From the NCBI GenBank assembly GCA_016287865.1, contig JAEEXP010000010.1, positions 1 through 38,508 of the forward strand: DNA of 38,508 bases. The letters run 5' to 3'. Below, one piece after another: positions 23,249 to 29,944 of this stretch (position 1 is its first letter; every line of letters starts with the position of its first letter). A model generated the notes under the pieces. It was not told the origin of the DNA. It searched no databases and worked only from the letters and a program-made list of their open reading frames with translations. The stretch comes from Caryophanales bacterium (GTDB lineage: Bacteria > Bacillota_I > Bacilli_A > Izemoplasmatales > UBA1188). The translations under genes and the position numbers were made by a program.

Positions 23249-24002
23249 TATTTCAAATTTATGTGTAGTATTTAATCAAGGAACTCCTCTAGAAAAGATT
23301 GCCTTAAATAATTTTAATCTTGAAGTTAATAATGATGATTTTATCTGTATTCTTGGAAGTAATGGCGCAGGTAAATCTACCTTATTCAATTCACTATTAG
23401 GTAAGATTCAATATGGTGGAAACATTTATATTGATTCAAAGAATATTGATTCACTAAAAGACTATAAAAGAGCTAAAGATATTTCAGTAGTATATCAAGA
23501 CCCAGTTAGAGGTACATCCCCTAATCTTACTGTCTTTGAAAATATACTTTTAGCTAATAGAAATAGAATCAATAACAAGAAAGCATATAAAGAAAAAGTA
23601 ATTAATGATTTATCTAAATTTGAAATAGGTCTTGAAACTCAACTTGATAAATCTACTAAATATTTATCAGGTGGTCAAAGACAAGTCTTATCTTTGTATA
23701 TGGCAACCCTTTCAAATCCTAAGGTATTACTTCTTGATGAACACACCGCAGCTTTAGATCCTAAAACTGAAACAAAGGTAATGGAGATTACTTCATCATT
23801 AGTTAAAGAAAACCATATTTCTACTTTAATGATTACTCACAATTTAAAGACAGCTTTAGATTACGGGAATAGATTAATAATACTTAATAATGGTAAGGTT
23901 GTCTTAGATATTAGTGGTGAATTAAAGAAGAATATGACTGAAAGTGAATTACTTAAAACTTATTCAAATAGTTTTAGTGATGTCACATTATTAAATAAGT
24001 AA
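23241..24002 (+). CDS. trpZ: Tryptophan ABC transporter ATP-binding protein TrpZ
   Basis: A 253-aa ABC ATPase. Walker A GSNGAGKST (39-47), Q-loop SVVYQDPVRGTSPNLTVFENI, signature YLSGGQRQVLSLYMA, Walker B VLLLDEHTAALDP and switch His in LMITHNLKTALDYG. The Walker B reads DEHTAALDP where most have DEPTSALDP; DEHTAALDP is common in this transporter family, so it does not signal loss. ATG 23241 overlaps the permease, behind AAGGAGG. A terminator closes the operon just after the stop codon. Confidence 0.9.
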   Translation: MINISNLCVVFNQGTPLEKIALNNFNLEVNNDDFICILGSNGAGKSTLFNSLLGKIQYGGNIYIDSKNIDSLKDYKRAKDISVVYQDPVRGTSPNLTVFENILLANRNRINNKKAYKEKVINDLSKFEIGLETQLDKSTKYLSGGQRQVLSLYMATLSNPKVLLLDEHTAALDPKTETKVMEITSSLVKENHISTLMITHNLKTALDYGNRLIILNNGKVVLDISGELKKNMTESELLKTYSNSFSDVTLLNK

Positions 24003-24006
24003 AAAT

Positions 24007-24034
24007 AAAGGCTACATTACAATGTAGTCTTTTT
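24007..24034 (+). terminator. Terminator after trpXYZ
   Basis: Stem AAAGGCTACAT / ATGTAGTCTTT around TACA, followed by TTTT. Almost identical in sequence to the terminator at 18144-18171. Confidence 0.85.
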
Positions 24035-24064
24035 ATATGTTATAATTTAGAAAAGAGGTACATT

Positions 24065-25288
24065 ATGGAAGAAGTATTAAAAAACGAAGAAGAAATGGTT
24101 CAAGAAGAAATAAATAATAATGAACCTATAGAAGAAGTAAAAGAAGAAGTCTCTTTAGATAGTGAAGAGGAAGTTGAGGAAGAACCTAAAAAGAAACTTT
24201 CAAGAAGAGAAAGAAAAAATCAAAAACTCTATAAACTCTTTACTAAACCAGATATTAAATATAGAGGCCCTTTAGCTTATTATCATTTAAGAATAGTGGC
24301 TTGGATTTCTATTGCGGTAACTGCGGTTGTAGGAGTCTTATCATTTGAGCAAACCATTGGTGTAAATTTAATAAGCGAAAAATGGTTAAATGTATTGTCT
24401 TCTATATCTGCGTTATCTTTACCAATGTTTTTGATTGCGACATTCGCAACTATTCTAAATAAGAATAAAACATATAAATCCGTAATTATCTTTTATACTG
24501 CTGCATACTTAGGTATGGCTGTAGTATTCTTAATCCTATATTACAGATATGTGAATGGAATTATTAAACTAATATCTCCAGAGATGAATGTACTTATCAC
24601 ATCTGTGATTAAGAGTGTAGGATTTAAGCTTAATATTTTCGCTGATTTACTTGTTTTATCACTATTTAATCTATTTATTAATTACACTCCTAAAAATCAT
24701 TTTCAAGGTAAAAAATTATATTTATTTAGATCATTTGCGATAATACCTTTATTATTCGCTTTAGCGTCTTATATTATTGAAGTATTAATTGGATTTGATG
24801 TATTAAAATTACATATCGCATTATATCCATTCTTAACTACTAAATCACCGCTTATATATGTATTATTCATAGTATTATCTTTATGGATTAAGAAGAGAGA
24901 AAGACAATTTATAAGAATAGGTTTCACAAGAGAACAGTATGATGCATTCTTAAAAACTAATAGAAACTCATTAGCTTTCTCAGTTAAATTATCTATTATC
25001 TTAGTTATATTAGCTTTAGTAGATTTAATACTTGTGGTAACTGCGTTAGTTGTTCAAGAGGTAGCTCAAATCCCTGAAGCCATGAATATGGCAGGTATAC
25101 TTAAAATAGGAGATTGTGCAGGCACACTCATTGCGATACCATTTATTCTCTTATTCTCATATACAAGAAGAACTAAAAACCAAATGATGGATTTGATGGT
25201 CGCATTTGGCGGAATTATCTTAGTAGTGCTTGTATATATTGAATCAATTTATCAATTAATAGTACAACTACTAAGTAACGTATCTTAA
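24065..25288 (+). CDS. Multi-spanning membrane protein of unknown function
   Basis: I do not recognise this 407-aa protein. The first 60 residues are strongly acidic and repetitive (EEVLKNEEEMVQEE..., EEEVEEEP) and then switch to a basic patch (KKKLSRRERKNQKLYKLFTK), as in proteins with a charged cytoplasmic tail. From about residue 75 there are eight or nine hydrophobic helices, for example ISIAVTAVVGVLSF, LPMFLIATFATIL, GMAVVFLILYY, LILVVTALVV and GGIILVVLVYIESIY. No conserved catalytic motif. It has a probable promoter with an extended -10 TGTTATAAT (24038-24046), so it is likely its own unit, ending at the shared terminator with nfnB. Start ATG 24065 follows AGAGG. Confidence 0.7.
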   Translation: MEEVLKNEEEMVQEEINNNEPIEEVKEEVSLDSEEEVEEEPKKKLSRRERKNQKLYKLFTKPDIKYRGPLAYYHLRIVAWISIAVTAVVGVLSFEQTIGVNLISEKWLNVLSSISALSLPMFLIATFATILNKNKTYKSVIIFYTAAYLGMAVVFLILYYRYVNGIIKLISPEMNVLITSVIKSVGFKLNIFADLLVLSLFNLFINYTPKNHFQGKKLYLFRSFAIIPLLFALASYIIEVLIGFDVLKLHIALYPFLTTKSPLIYVLFIVLSLWIKKRERQFIRIGFTREQYDAFLKTNRNSLAFSVKLSIILVILALVDLILVVTALVVQEVAQIPEAMNMAGILKIGDCAGTLIAIPFILLFSYTRRTKNQMMDLMVAFGGIILVVLVYIESIYQLIVQLLSNVS

Positions 25289-25290
25289 TA

Positions 25291-25326
25291 AAAAAACAAT
25301 CACAGGCTAGGCTTGTGATTGTTTTT
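25291..25326. terminator. Bidirectional terminator overlapping the nfnB end
   Basis: AAAAAACAATCACA (25291-25304) pairs with TGTGATTGTTTTT (25314-25326). The right arm lies inside the last codons of nfnB (Lys-Gln-Ser-Gln-Ala), so it is both coding sequence and terminator for the opposite strand. Confidence 0.8.
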
Positions 25327-26689
25327 CTTTTTCTATAATTGCTTTAGCACACCTTTTACCTGCGCCCATCGCAAGTATTACAGTAGCTGCGCCTGATACA
25401 GCATCTCCTCCAGCGTAAACATTGATTATTGATGTTTGACCAGATTCATTTACTGAGATTCCACCCCACTTTTCAGTGAATAGGAAAGGAGAAGAACTAG
25501 TTAGAATAGGATTAGGTGATGTTCCTAGAGCCATAATTACTTGATCACACTCTAAGAAGTGAGAAGAATTAGGTTCTTCAATTGGTTTTCTTCTACCAGA
25601 TTCATCTGGTTCACCCAAAACCATATTTACTACATTCATACCAATTACTTCTTTATTTTCATTTCCAAGTATTTCTTTTGGATTAGTTAATAGATTAAAG
25701 TGAATTCCTTCCTCTTTAGCGTGAATAACTTCTTCACGTCTTGCAGGAAGTTCCTCTTCACCTCTTCTATAAACAATAGTTACATTACTTCCAAGTCTTA
25801 AGGCAGACCTAGCCGCATCCATTGCGACATTACCGCCACCTACAACTATTGTTTTTGAAGCTTTCTTGATTGGCGTATCTGAATTATTATAGGCTTTCAT
25901 TAGGTTGAGTCTAGTTAAAAACTCGTTCGCAGAAAGTACTCCTTTTAATTCTTCACCAGGTATTCCCATAAATTTAGGAAGACCAGCACCACTACCAATG
26001 AATATATATTTATATCCCATAGATAATAATTCATCTAGTTTAATAGTTTTACCAATTACTACATTAGTTTTAATCTCTACACCTAAATCAATTAAGTTAT
26101 TGATTTCTTTTTTAACAATTGATTTTGGAAGTCTAAATTCTGGGATGCCATAAGTTAAAACTCCACCAGCTTCATGTAGAGCTTCAAAGATAGTTACACT
26201 GAAGCCTGCTTTTGCGAGTTCACTCGCACAAGAGAGTCCTGAAGGTCCTGAACCAATTATGGCAACTTTAACTCCATTTTTCTTAATATTATTATTTACT
26301 TTTATATTTTGAGCATTATGGTAGTCGGCAACGAATCTTTCAAGACGTCCAATTCCTACAGGTTCAAATTTAATACCCATAGTACATTTAGATTCACATT
26401 GTGATTCTTGAGGGCAAACTCTACCACATATCGCAGGAAGAGAAGAAGATTTCTCGATGATTGAATATGCTTCATCAAATTTATGTTCCTTAACTTTTGC
26501 GATAAATTGAGGTATTTCGATATGAACGGGACAACCTTCTATACAAGGTGCGTTCTTACAGTTTAAGCATCTTGAAGCTTCAATTAAGGCAATCTCTTCT
26601 GTGTATCCTTTTGAAACTTCTTCAAAACATTTATTTCTAACCTCAGGAGCTAGGGTAATATCTTTTTGTTTCTCTTTAATTAATGCCAT
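25307..26689 (-). CDS. nfnB: NADPH-oxidoreductase large subunit NfnB (GltD-like)
   Basis: A 460-aa flavo-iron-sulfur protein. In the N-terminal part CLNCKNAPCIEGCP (C41, C44, C49, C53) and CGRVCPQESQCESKC (C88, C92, C98, C102) hold two [4Fe-4S] clusters. FAD site IIGSGPSGLSCASELAKAG (144-162) and NADP(H) site VVGGGNVAMDAARSALRLGS follow. On its own this would be called a glutamate synthase small subunit, but the adjacent gene is NfnA and no glutamate synthase large subunit is present. The pair is therefore NADH-dependent reduced ferredoxin:NADP+ oxidoreductase, which bifurcates electrons from NADPH or couples ferredoxin with NADH to make NADPH. It is translated directly after nfnA, with a one-base gap between the stop and this ATG. 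Confidence 0.9.
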   Translation of the reverse strand: MALIKEKQKDITLAPEVRNKCFEEVSKGYTEEIALIEASRCLNCKNAPCIEGCPVHIEIPQFIAKVKEHKFDEAYSIIEKSSSLPAICGRVCPQESQCESKCTMGIKFEPVGIGRLERFVADYHNAQNIKVNNNIKKNGVKVAIIGSGPSGLSCASELAKAGFSVTIFEALHEAGGVLTYGIPEFRLPKSIVKKEINNLIDLGVEIKTNVVIGKTIKLDELLSMGYKYIFIGSGAGLPKFMGIPGEELKGVLSANEFLTRLNLMKAYNNSDTPIKKASKTIVVGGGNVAMDAARSALRLGSNVTIVYRRGEEELPARREEVIHAKEEGIHFNLLTNPKEILGNENKEVIGMNVVNMVLGEPDESGRRKPIEEPNSSHFLECDQVIMALGTSPNPILTSSSPFLFTEKWGGISVNESGQTSIINVYAGGDAVSGAATVILAMGAGKRCAKAIIEKEKQSQA

Positions 26690-26690
26690 A

Positions 26691-27545
26691 TTACTTAACC
26701 TCCTTAGCCATTAGATTACATGCTTTATCATATGATTTTCTTTCGAATTCTTTATATTCAGTAGATCTTGAGATAGCTTCATCAAAATCTATTTCATAAC
26801 CATTAAAGTCAGGCCCATCGATACATGCGAATTTTATTTCCTTTTTACCATCTTTATTTAGTGATAATCTACATCCACCGCACATTCCAGTACCATCAAT
26901 CATAATAGGGTTCATTGATACAGTAACTGGAACATTATATTCTTTCGCAGTTAAAGTTACAAATTTCATCATAATGAGTGGTCCAATCGCAATAATCATA
27001 TCGATATCTTTTTCTTTATCTAATATCTCTTTTAAAGGCATAGTTACATTGCCTTTTAGTCCACTACTACCATCATCAGTAATAACTATGAGTCTATCTG
27101 AAACACTTTTAAATTCATTTTCAAGAATGATTAAATCTTTATTTCTAAATCCGATAATTGAAGTAACATCTGCGCCTCTTTCATTTAAAGCACAAGCAAT
27201 AGGAAGAGCGATAGCACTACCTACTCCGCCACCTACAACAATAGCTTTCTTAATACCATTTAAATTAGTAGGATTTCCAAGAGGACCAACAAAATCGTGA
27301 ATATAGTCACCTTCATTTAACTTATTTAATTTATAAGTAGTGGCTCCAACTATTTGGAATATGATTCTAACGGTACCTTTTTCTTTATTAACTCCCGCAA
27401 TAGTTAGAGGTATTCTTTCTCCGTCATCACTAACTCTTAAGATAATGAATTGACCAGCTTTAGCTTTTGAAGCAATTAATGGAGATGAAACCCACATTTC
27501 ACATACATATTCATTTAGTGCTTTTTTGGATACGATTTTATACAT
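26691..27545 (-). CDS. nfnA: NADH-oxidoreductase small subunit NfnA (SudB-like)
   Basis: A 284-aa ferredoxin-NADP reductase-like protein. The FAD-binding beta-barrel contains GERIPLTIAG (RxxPLT), the NAD(P)H domain starts with VVGGGVGSAIALPIACAL (103-120), and a C-terminal [2Fe-2S] site shows DGTGMCGGC (C222, C225) with C241 in FACIDGPDF. In the Thermotoga NfnA structure the cluster has an Asp/Cys ligand set, compatible with the D here. I choose ATG 27545 behind GGGGGA over ATG 27557, which has no ribosome site. It forms the Nfn complex with the next gene. This enzyme implies reduced ferredoxin in the cell and an anaerobic energy metabolism. Confidence 0.9.
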   Translation of the reverse strand: MYKIVSKKALNEYVCEMWVSSPLIASKAKAGQFIILRVSDDGERIPLTIAGVNKEKGTVRIIFQIVGATTYKLNKLNEGDYIHDFVGPLGNPTNLNGIKKAIVVGGGVGSAIALPIACALNERGADVTSIIGFRNKDLIILENEFKSVSDRLIVITDDGSSGLKGNVTMPLKEILDKEKDIDMIIAIGPLIMMKFVTLTAKEYNVPVTVSMNPIMIDGTGMCGGCRLSLNKDGKKEIKFACIDGPDFNGYEIDFDEAISRSTEYKEFERKSYDKACNLMAKEVK

Positions 27546-27627
27546 ATAATCCCCCATTAAAATGAAATATAAAATAATATTAATAATATTTTATACTACT
27601 TTTGAATAATTTTAATATAATATAAAT

Positions 27628-28248
27628 ATGAAAAATAATAAACCAGTAATTGAACTTCACTTTCTAAATAAATACGAAATCTTAAATAATTATGAAAAAG
27701 TTATAGAATCATTCACAAAAGACGAAGCAAAAGATTTGATTAAACTAGAAAACCCAGATAGAATTATTAAGGAAATATCTTCACGCTTACTTATAAATAA
27801 GTATAGTGGTGAAGGAGTACTTAAACATAGTGATTCAGGAAAACCATATAAAGATAATTCTATATTCTTTAATATATCTAATTCAGATGAAGTCTCAGTA
27901 ATCGCAGTATCTGACAGAGAGGTCGGAGTAGACATTGAAAAAATCAGAACTATGAAGAATAAAGTGATTAAATACGCTTTATCTGAGAAAGAATATGAAA
28001 GTATGGAAACTATTGATGATTTCTTTAAAATGTGGACTATTAAAGAAAGCGTTGGAAAATGCTTAGGAATTGGACTAACTAAAGGAATCAAAAAGATTCC
28101 AACTGAACCAACTAAACACTTTATGGGTAAAGATTTGACTTCACTATATACAACTATTGAAGGTTACGCATTAGCTTTAACATACGTTGGATTTGATGAA
28201 GTAGAAGTTAAAGTATTTAATGAATCAGTTAATACTTTAATTGATTAG
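27628..28248 (+). CDS. 4'-phosphopantetheinyl transferase (Sfp type)
   Basis: A 206-aa Sfp-type transferase that attaches 4'-phosphopantetheine from CoA to a Ser of acyl or peptidyl carrier proteins. EVGVDIEKIR (98-107) carries the metal-binding Asp102 and Glu104, and FFKMWTIKESVGKCLGIGL (132-150) carries W136, K139, E140 and K144. These are the two canonical motifs. Length fits the smaller Sfp-like clade. No ribosome binding site precedes ATG 27628, and a TATAAT at 27616-27621 places the transcription start at about the ATG, so the mRNA may be leaderless. No carrier-protein gene is in the window, so a role in fatty-acid or secondary metabolite synthesis cannot be decided. Confidence 0.9.
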   Translation: MKNNKPVIELHFLNKYEILNNYEKVIESFTKDEAKDLIKLENPDRIIKEISSRLLINKYSGEGVLKHSDSGKPYKDNSIFFNISNSDEVSVIAVSDREVGVDIEKIRTMKNKVIKYALSEKEYESMETIDDFFKMWTIKESVGKCLGIGLTKGIKKIPTEPTKHFMGKDLTSLYTTIEGYALALTYVGFDEVEVKVFNESVNTLID

Positions 28249-28257
28249 GAGGATAAT

Positions 28258-28821
28258 ATGAAAGAGTTAGGTAATAAACCATTATGCTTCCCACAACCAG
28301 TATTTATGATTGGAACATATGACAAGGATAATAATCCTAATCTTATGAATGCCGCATGGGGTGGTATATCAAATGATGATGAAATGACTATCTGTCTTGG
28401 GAATAATCATAAGACAACAGAAAATATCTTACTTAAAGGTGAATTAACTGTCTCTATGGCAACGAGATCGACAGTTAAAGAATGTGATTACTTTGGCATT
28501 GTCTCAGGTAAAAAGACTATAAATAAAATTGAGGTTGCCGGCTTTCACGCAATGAAAGCTCCACACGTTGATGCGCCTATATTTAAAGAATTACCACTTT
28601 CAATTGAATGTAAGGTAATCTCTTATGATCAAGAATCTTGTAGATTAGACTTAAAGATTATAAATGTCCTTGCGGATGAATCTATTATTAATGAAAACGG
28701 TAAGGTTGATCCAATGCTTCTAGAACCAATTGCCTTTGACCCATTTAATAATGGATATTTAGTAGTAAAAGAAAGAGTTGGAAATGCCTTTAAAGATGGT
28801 GTAGAACTCTTAAAGAAGTAG
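28258..28821 (+). CDS. Flavin reductase family protein (FMN-binding split barrel)
   Basis: A 187-aa member of the flavin reductase-like, FMN-binding family. Typical are QPVFMIGTYDKDNNPNLMNAAWGGISNDDEMTICLGNNHKTTENIL (13-58), with the short N-terminal strands and helices around the FMN phosphate, and VAGFHAMKAPHVDAPIFKELPLSIECKVISY. It probably reduces or transfers electrons by FMN using NAD(P)H, or acts as a metal or flavodoxin-like accessory; no partner oxygenase is visible. ATG 28258 follows AGGAGG, partly over the stop codon of the phosphopantetheinyl transferase, so they are one unit. Confidence 0.85.
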   Translation: MKELGNKPLCFPQPVFMIGTYDKDNNPNLMNAAWGGISNDDEMTICLGNNHKTTENILLKGELTVSMATRSTVKECDYFGIVSGKKTINKIEVAGFHAMKAPHVDAPIFKELPLSIECKVISYDQESCRLDLKIINVLADESIINENGKVDPMLLEPIAFDPFNNGYLVVKERVGNAFKDGVELLKK

Positions 28822-28830
28822 AGGTTAAAA

Positions 28831-29607
28831 ATGAAAGAATATGATTTTGATAGAGGCACCATCAATAGAGATGGTACTGCTTCATATAGAGATGAAAGAA
28901 GAGAAAGAAGTACTGTATTTAGTGGAACTAAATCTGGACTTGGAAAAGTGTTCTTATTAATGTTTTTAGGACTAGTTGTTACAGCAGCAGTAGCTGTGCT
29001 TCTTCCTATGTTAATTTCAAGAATTGGATTAAGTAATCCTGACTTCGCAGTTAAACTTTATATGGGTTTACTAATTGGTAGTGCGATTGCTCTATTTATC
29101 CTTACATTTGTTGCACAACTTGTATGTATTAAAAAAGAAGTTGGTGGAACAGCAATGTTCTTAGTATATAGTGCTGTAATGGGTATACTCATGTCAGCTA
29201 TTGTACTTGTATATAATGTTGGATTAATTGGCTATGCATTCTTATGTGCTGCTGGTGCATTTGGTGTAATGGCACTTTATGGTGCGTTATCTAAAGGCTC
29301 AGTAAAAATAATGGGATATATTGGTTTTGGCTTACTTGGAGCTGTTCTATCTCTTACATTAGCGTATTTCATTCTTGGCTTATTTGGAATCCATTATGAA
29401 TTCTTATATTGGACAATTTCATTTATTGGAATTGTAATGATGCTTGCATTCACTGCCTTTGATGTTGCAAGAGCTAAATCAATGGCTGAATCAGGAACAC
29501 TAACAAATAACTTAGCTGCGTATTTCGCACTTCAAATCTATACTGATTTCATCTATTTATTCATAAGAATTCTTTATATATTAGCTAGATTTACAAAAAG
29601 AGATTAA
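28831..29607 (+). CDS. Bax inhibitor-1/YccA family membrane protein
   Basis: A 258-aa protein with an N-terminal basic cytoplasmic segment (DERRERSTVFSGTKSG) and seven hydrophobic helices, ending in NNLAAYFALQIYTDFIYLFIRILYILARF, the conserved last helices of BI-1/YccA proteins. A conserved Asp pair for the family (helix 6-7: FTAFDVARAKSM and QIYTDFI) is present. Bacterial members are proposed pH-sensitive Ca2+ leak channels (YetJ) or regulators of FtsH (YccA); which applies cannot be told. GAGG precedes ATG 28831, 10 bases after the previous stop. Confidence 0.85.
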   Translation: MKEYDFDRGTINRDGTASYRDERRERSTVFSGTKSGLGKVFLLMFLGLVVTAAVAVLLPMLISRIGLSNPDFAVKLYMGLLIGSAIALFILTFVAQLVCIKKEVGGTAMFLVYSAVMGILMSAIVLVYNVGLIGYAFLCAAGAFGVMALYGALSKGSVKIMGYIGFGLLGAVLSLTLAYFILGLFGIHYEFLYWTISFIGIVMMLAFTAFDVARAKSMAESGTLTNNLAAYFALQIYTDFIYLFIRILYILARFTKRD

Positions 29608-29621
29608 TTAAAAAAGCATAC

Positions 29622-29650
29622 AAAAAGGGACCTTAATGGTCCCTATTTTT
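29622..29650. terminator. Bidirectional terminator
   Basis: AAAAAGGGACC (29622-29632) / GGTCCCTATTTTT (29638-29650), loop TTAAT. It ends the gene run from 27628 on the plus strand and the tRNA-Gln/tRNA-Leu transcript on the minus strand. Confidence 0.85.
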
Positions 29651-29659
29651 TATCTCATG

Positions 29660-29741
29660 TGCGGGTAACAGGACTTGAACCTGCACACCTCTCAGTACAA
29701 GATCCTAAATCTTGCGCGTCTACCAGTTCCGCCATACCCGC
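29660..29741 (-). tRNA. tRNA-Leu(TAG)
   Basis: Cloverleaf on the minus strand: acceptor GCGGGTA / TACCCGC, anticodon stem-loop CAAGA-TTTAGGA-TCTTG with anticodon TAG, a type II variable arm, and T arm GCAGG-TTCAAGT-CCTGT. Discriminator A; CCA is not encoded. It reads CUN codons. It follows tRNA-Gln with only three bases between, so both are processed from one precursor. Confidence 0.93.
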
Positions 29742-29744
29742 GAC

Positions 29745-29818
29745 TGGCAGGGCCAGGTGGATTCGAACCACCGATGACGGAGTCAAAGTCCGTTGCCTTA
29801 CCGCTTGGCTATGGTCCT
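29745..29818 (-). tRNA. tRNA-Gln(TTG)
   Basis: Cloverleaf on the minus strand: D arm GCC...GGC, anticodon stem-loop ACGGA-CTTTGAC-TCCGT with anticodon TTG, T arm GGTGG-TTCGAAT-CCACC, discriminator G, CCA encoded. The acceptor stem AGGACCA / TGGCCCT has an A-C mismatch at pair 4-69 and an A1-T72 first pair. Both are unusual for bacterial tRNA-Gln. It lies beside gltX. Confidence 0.93.
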
Positions 29819-29837
29819 ATTAATTTTGCGCTTATTA

Positions 29838-29866
29838 ATGTTACCACAAATATTTATTTAATGCAA
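29838..29866 (-). promoter_or_regulatory. Probable promoter of the tRNA-Gln/tRNA-Leu unit
   Basis: On the minus strand TTGCAT (29866-29861) and TAACAT (29843-29838) with a 17-base spacer and a TGG extended -10. It lies 20 bases before tRNA-Gln. Confidence 0.5.
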
Positions 29867-29944
29867 TAATCAAATAATGAGAATTTTATTTTTTATGGTA
29901 AAATCATTAATGTATGTAAATAATTAATGATGTAGGTGATTAAA

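Noticed and set aside
25715-25730. CTTTAGCGTGA, matching the first 11 bases of the operator repeat core
   Set aside because: It lies inside the nfnB coding region, lacks the TAAAGT right arm, and is likely chance.
25307-26689. Glutamate synthase small subunit GltD
   Set aside because: No large subunit is adjacent and the partner gene is NfnA-like, which favours NfnB.
29675-29869. A 64-codon frame opposite tRNA-Leu and tRNA-Gln
   Set aside because: It is antisense to two well-formed tRNA genes, and its amino acid sequence is the typical product of translating tRNA complements.
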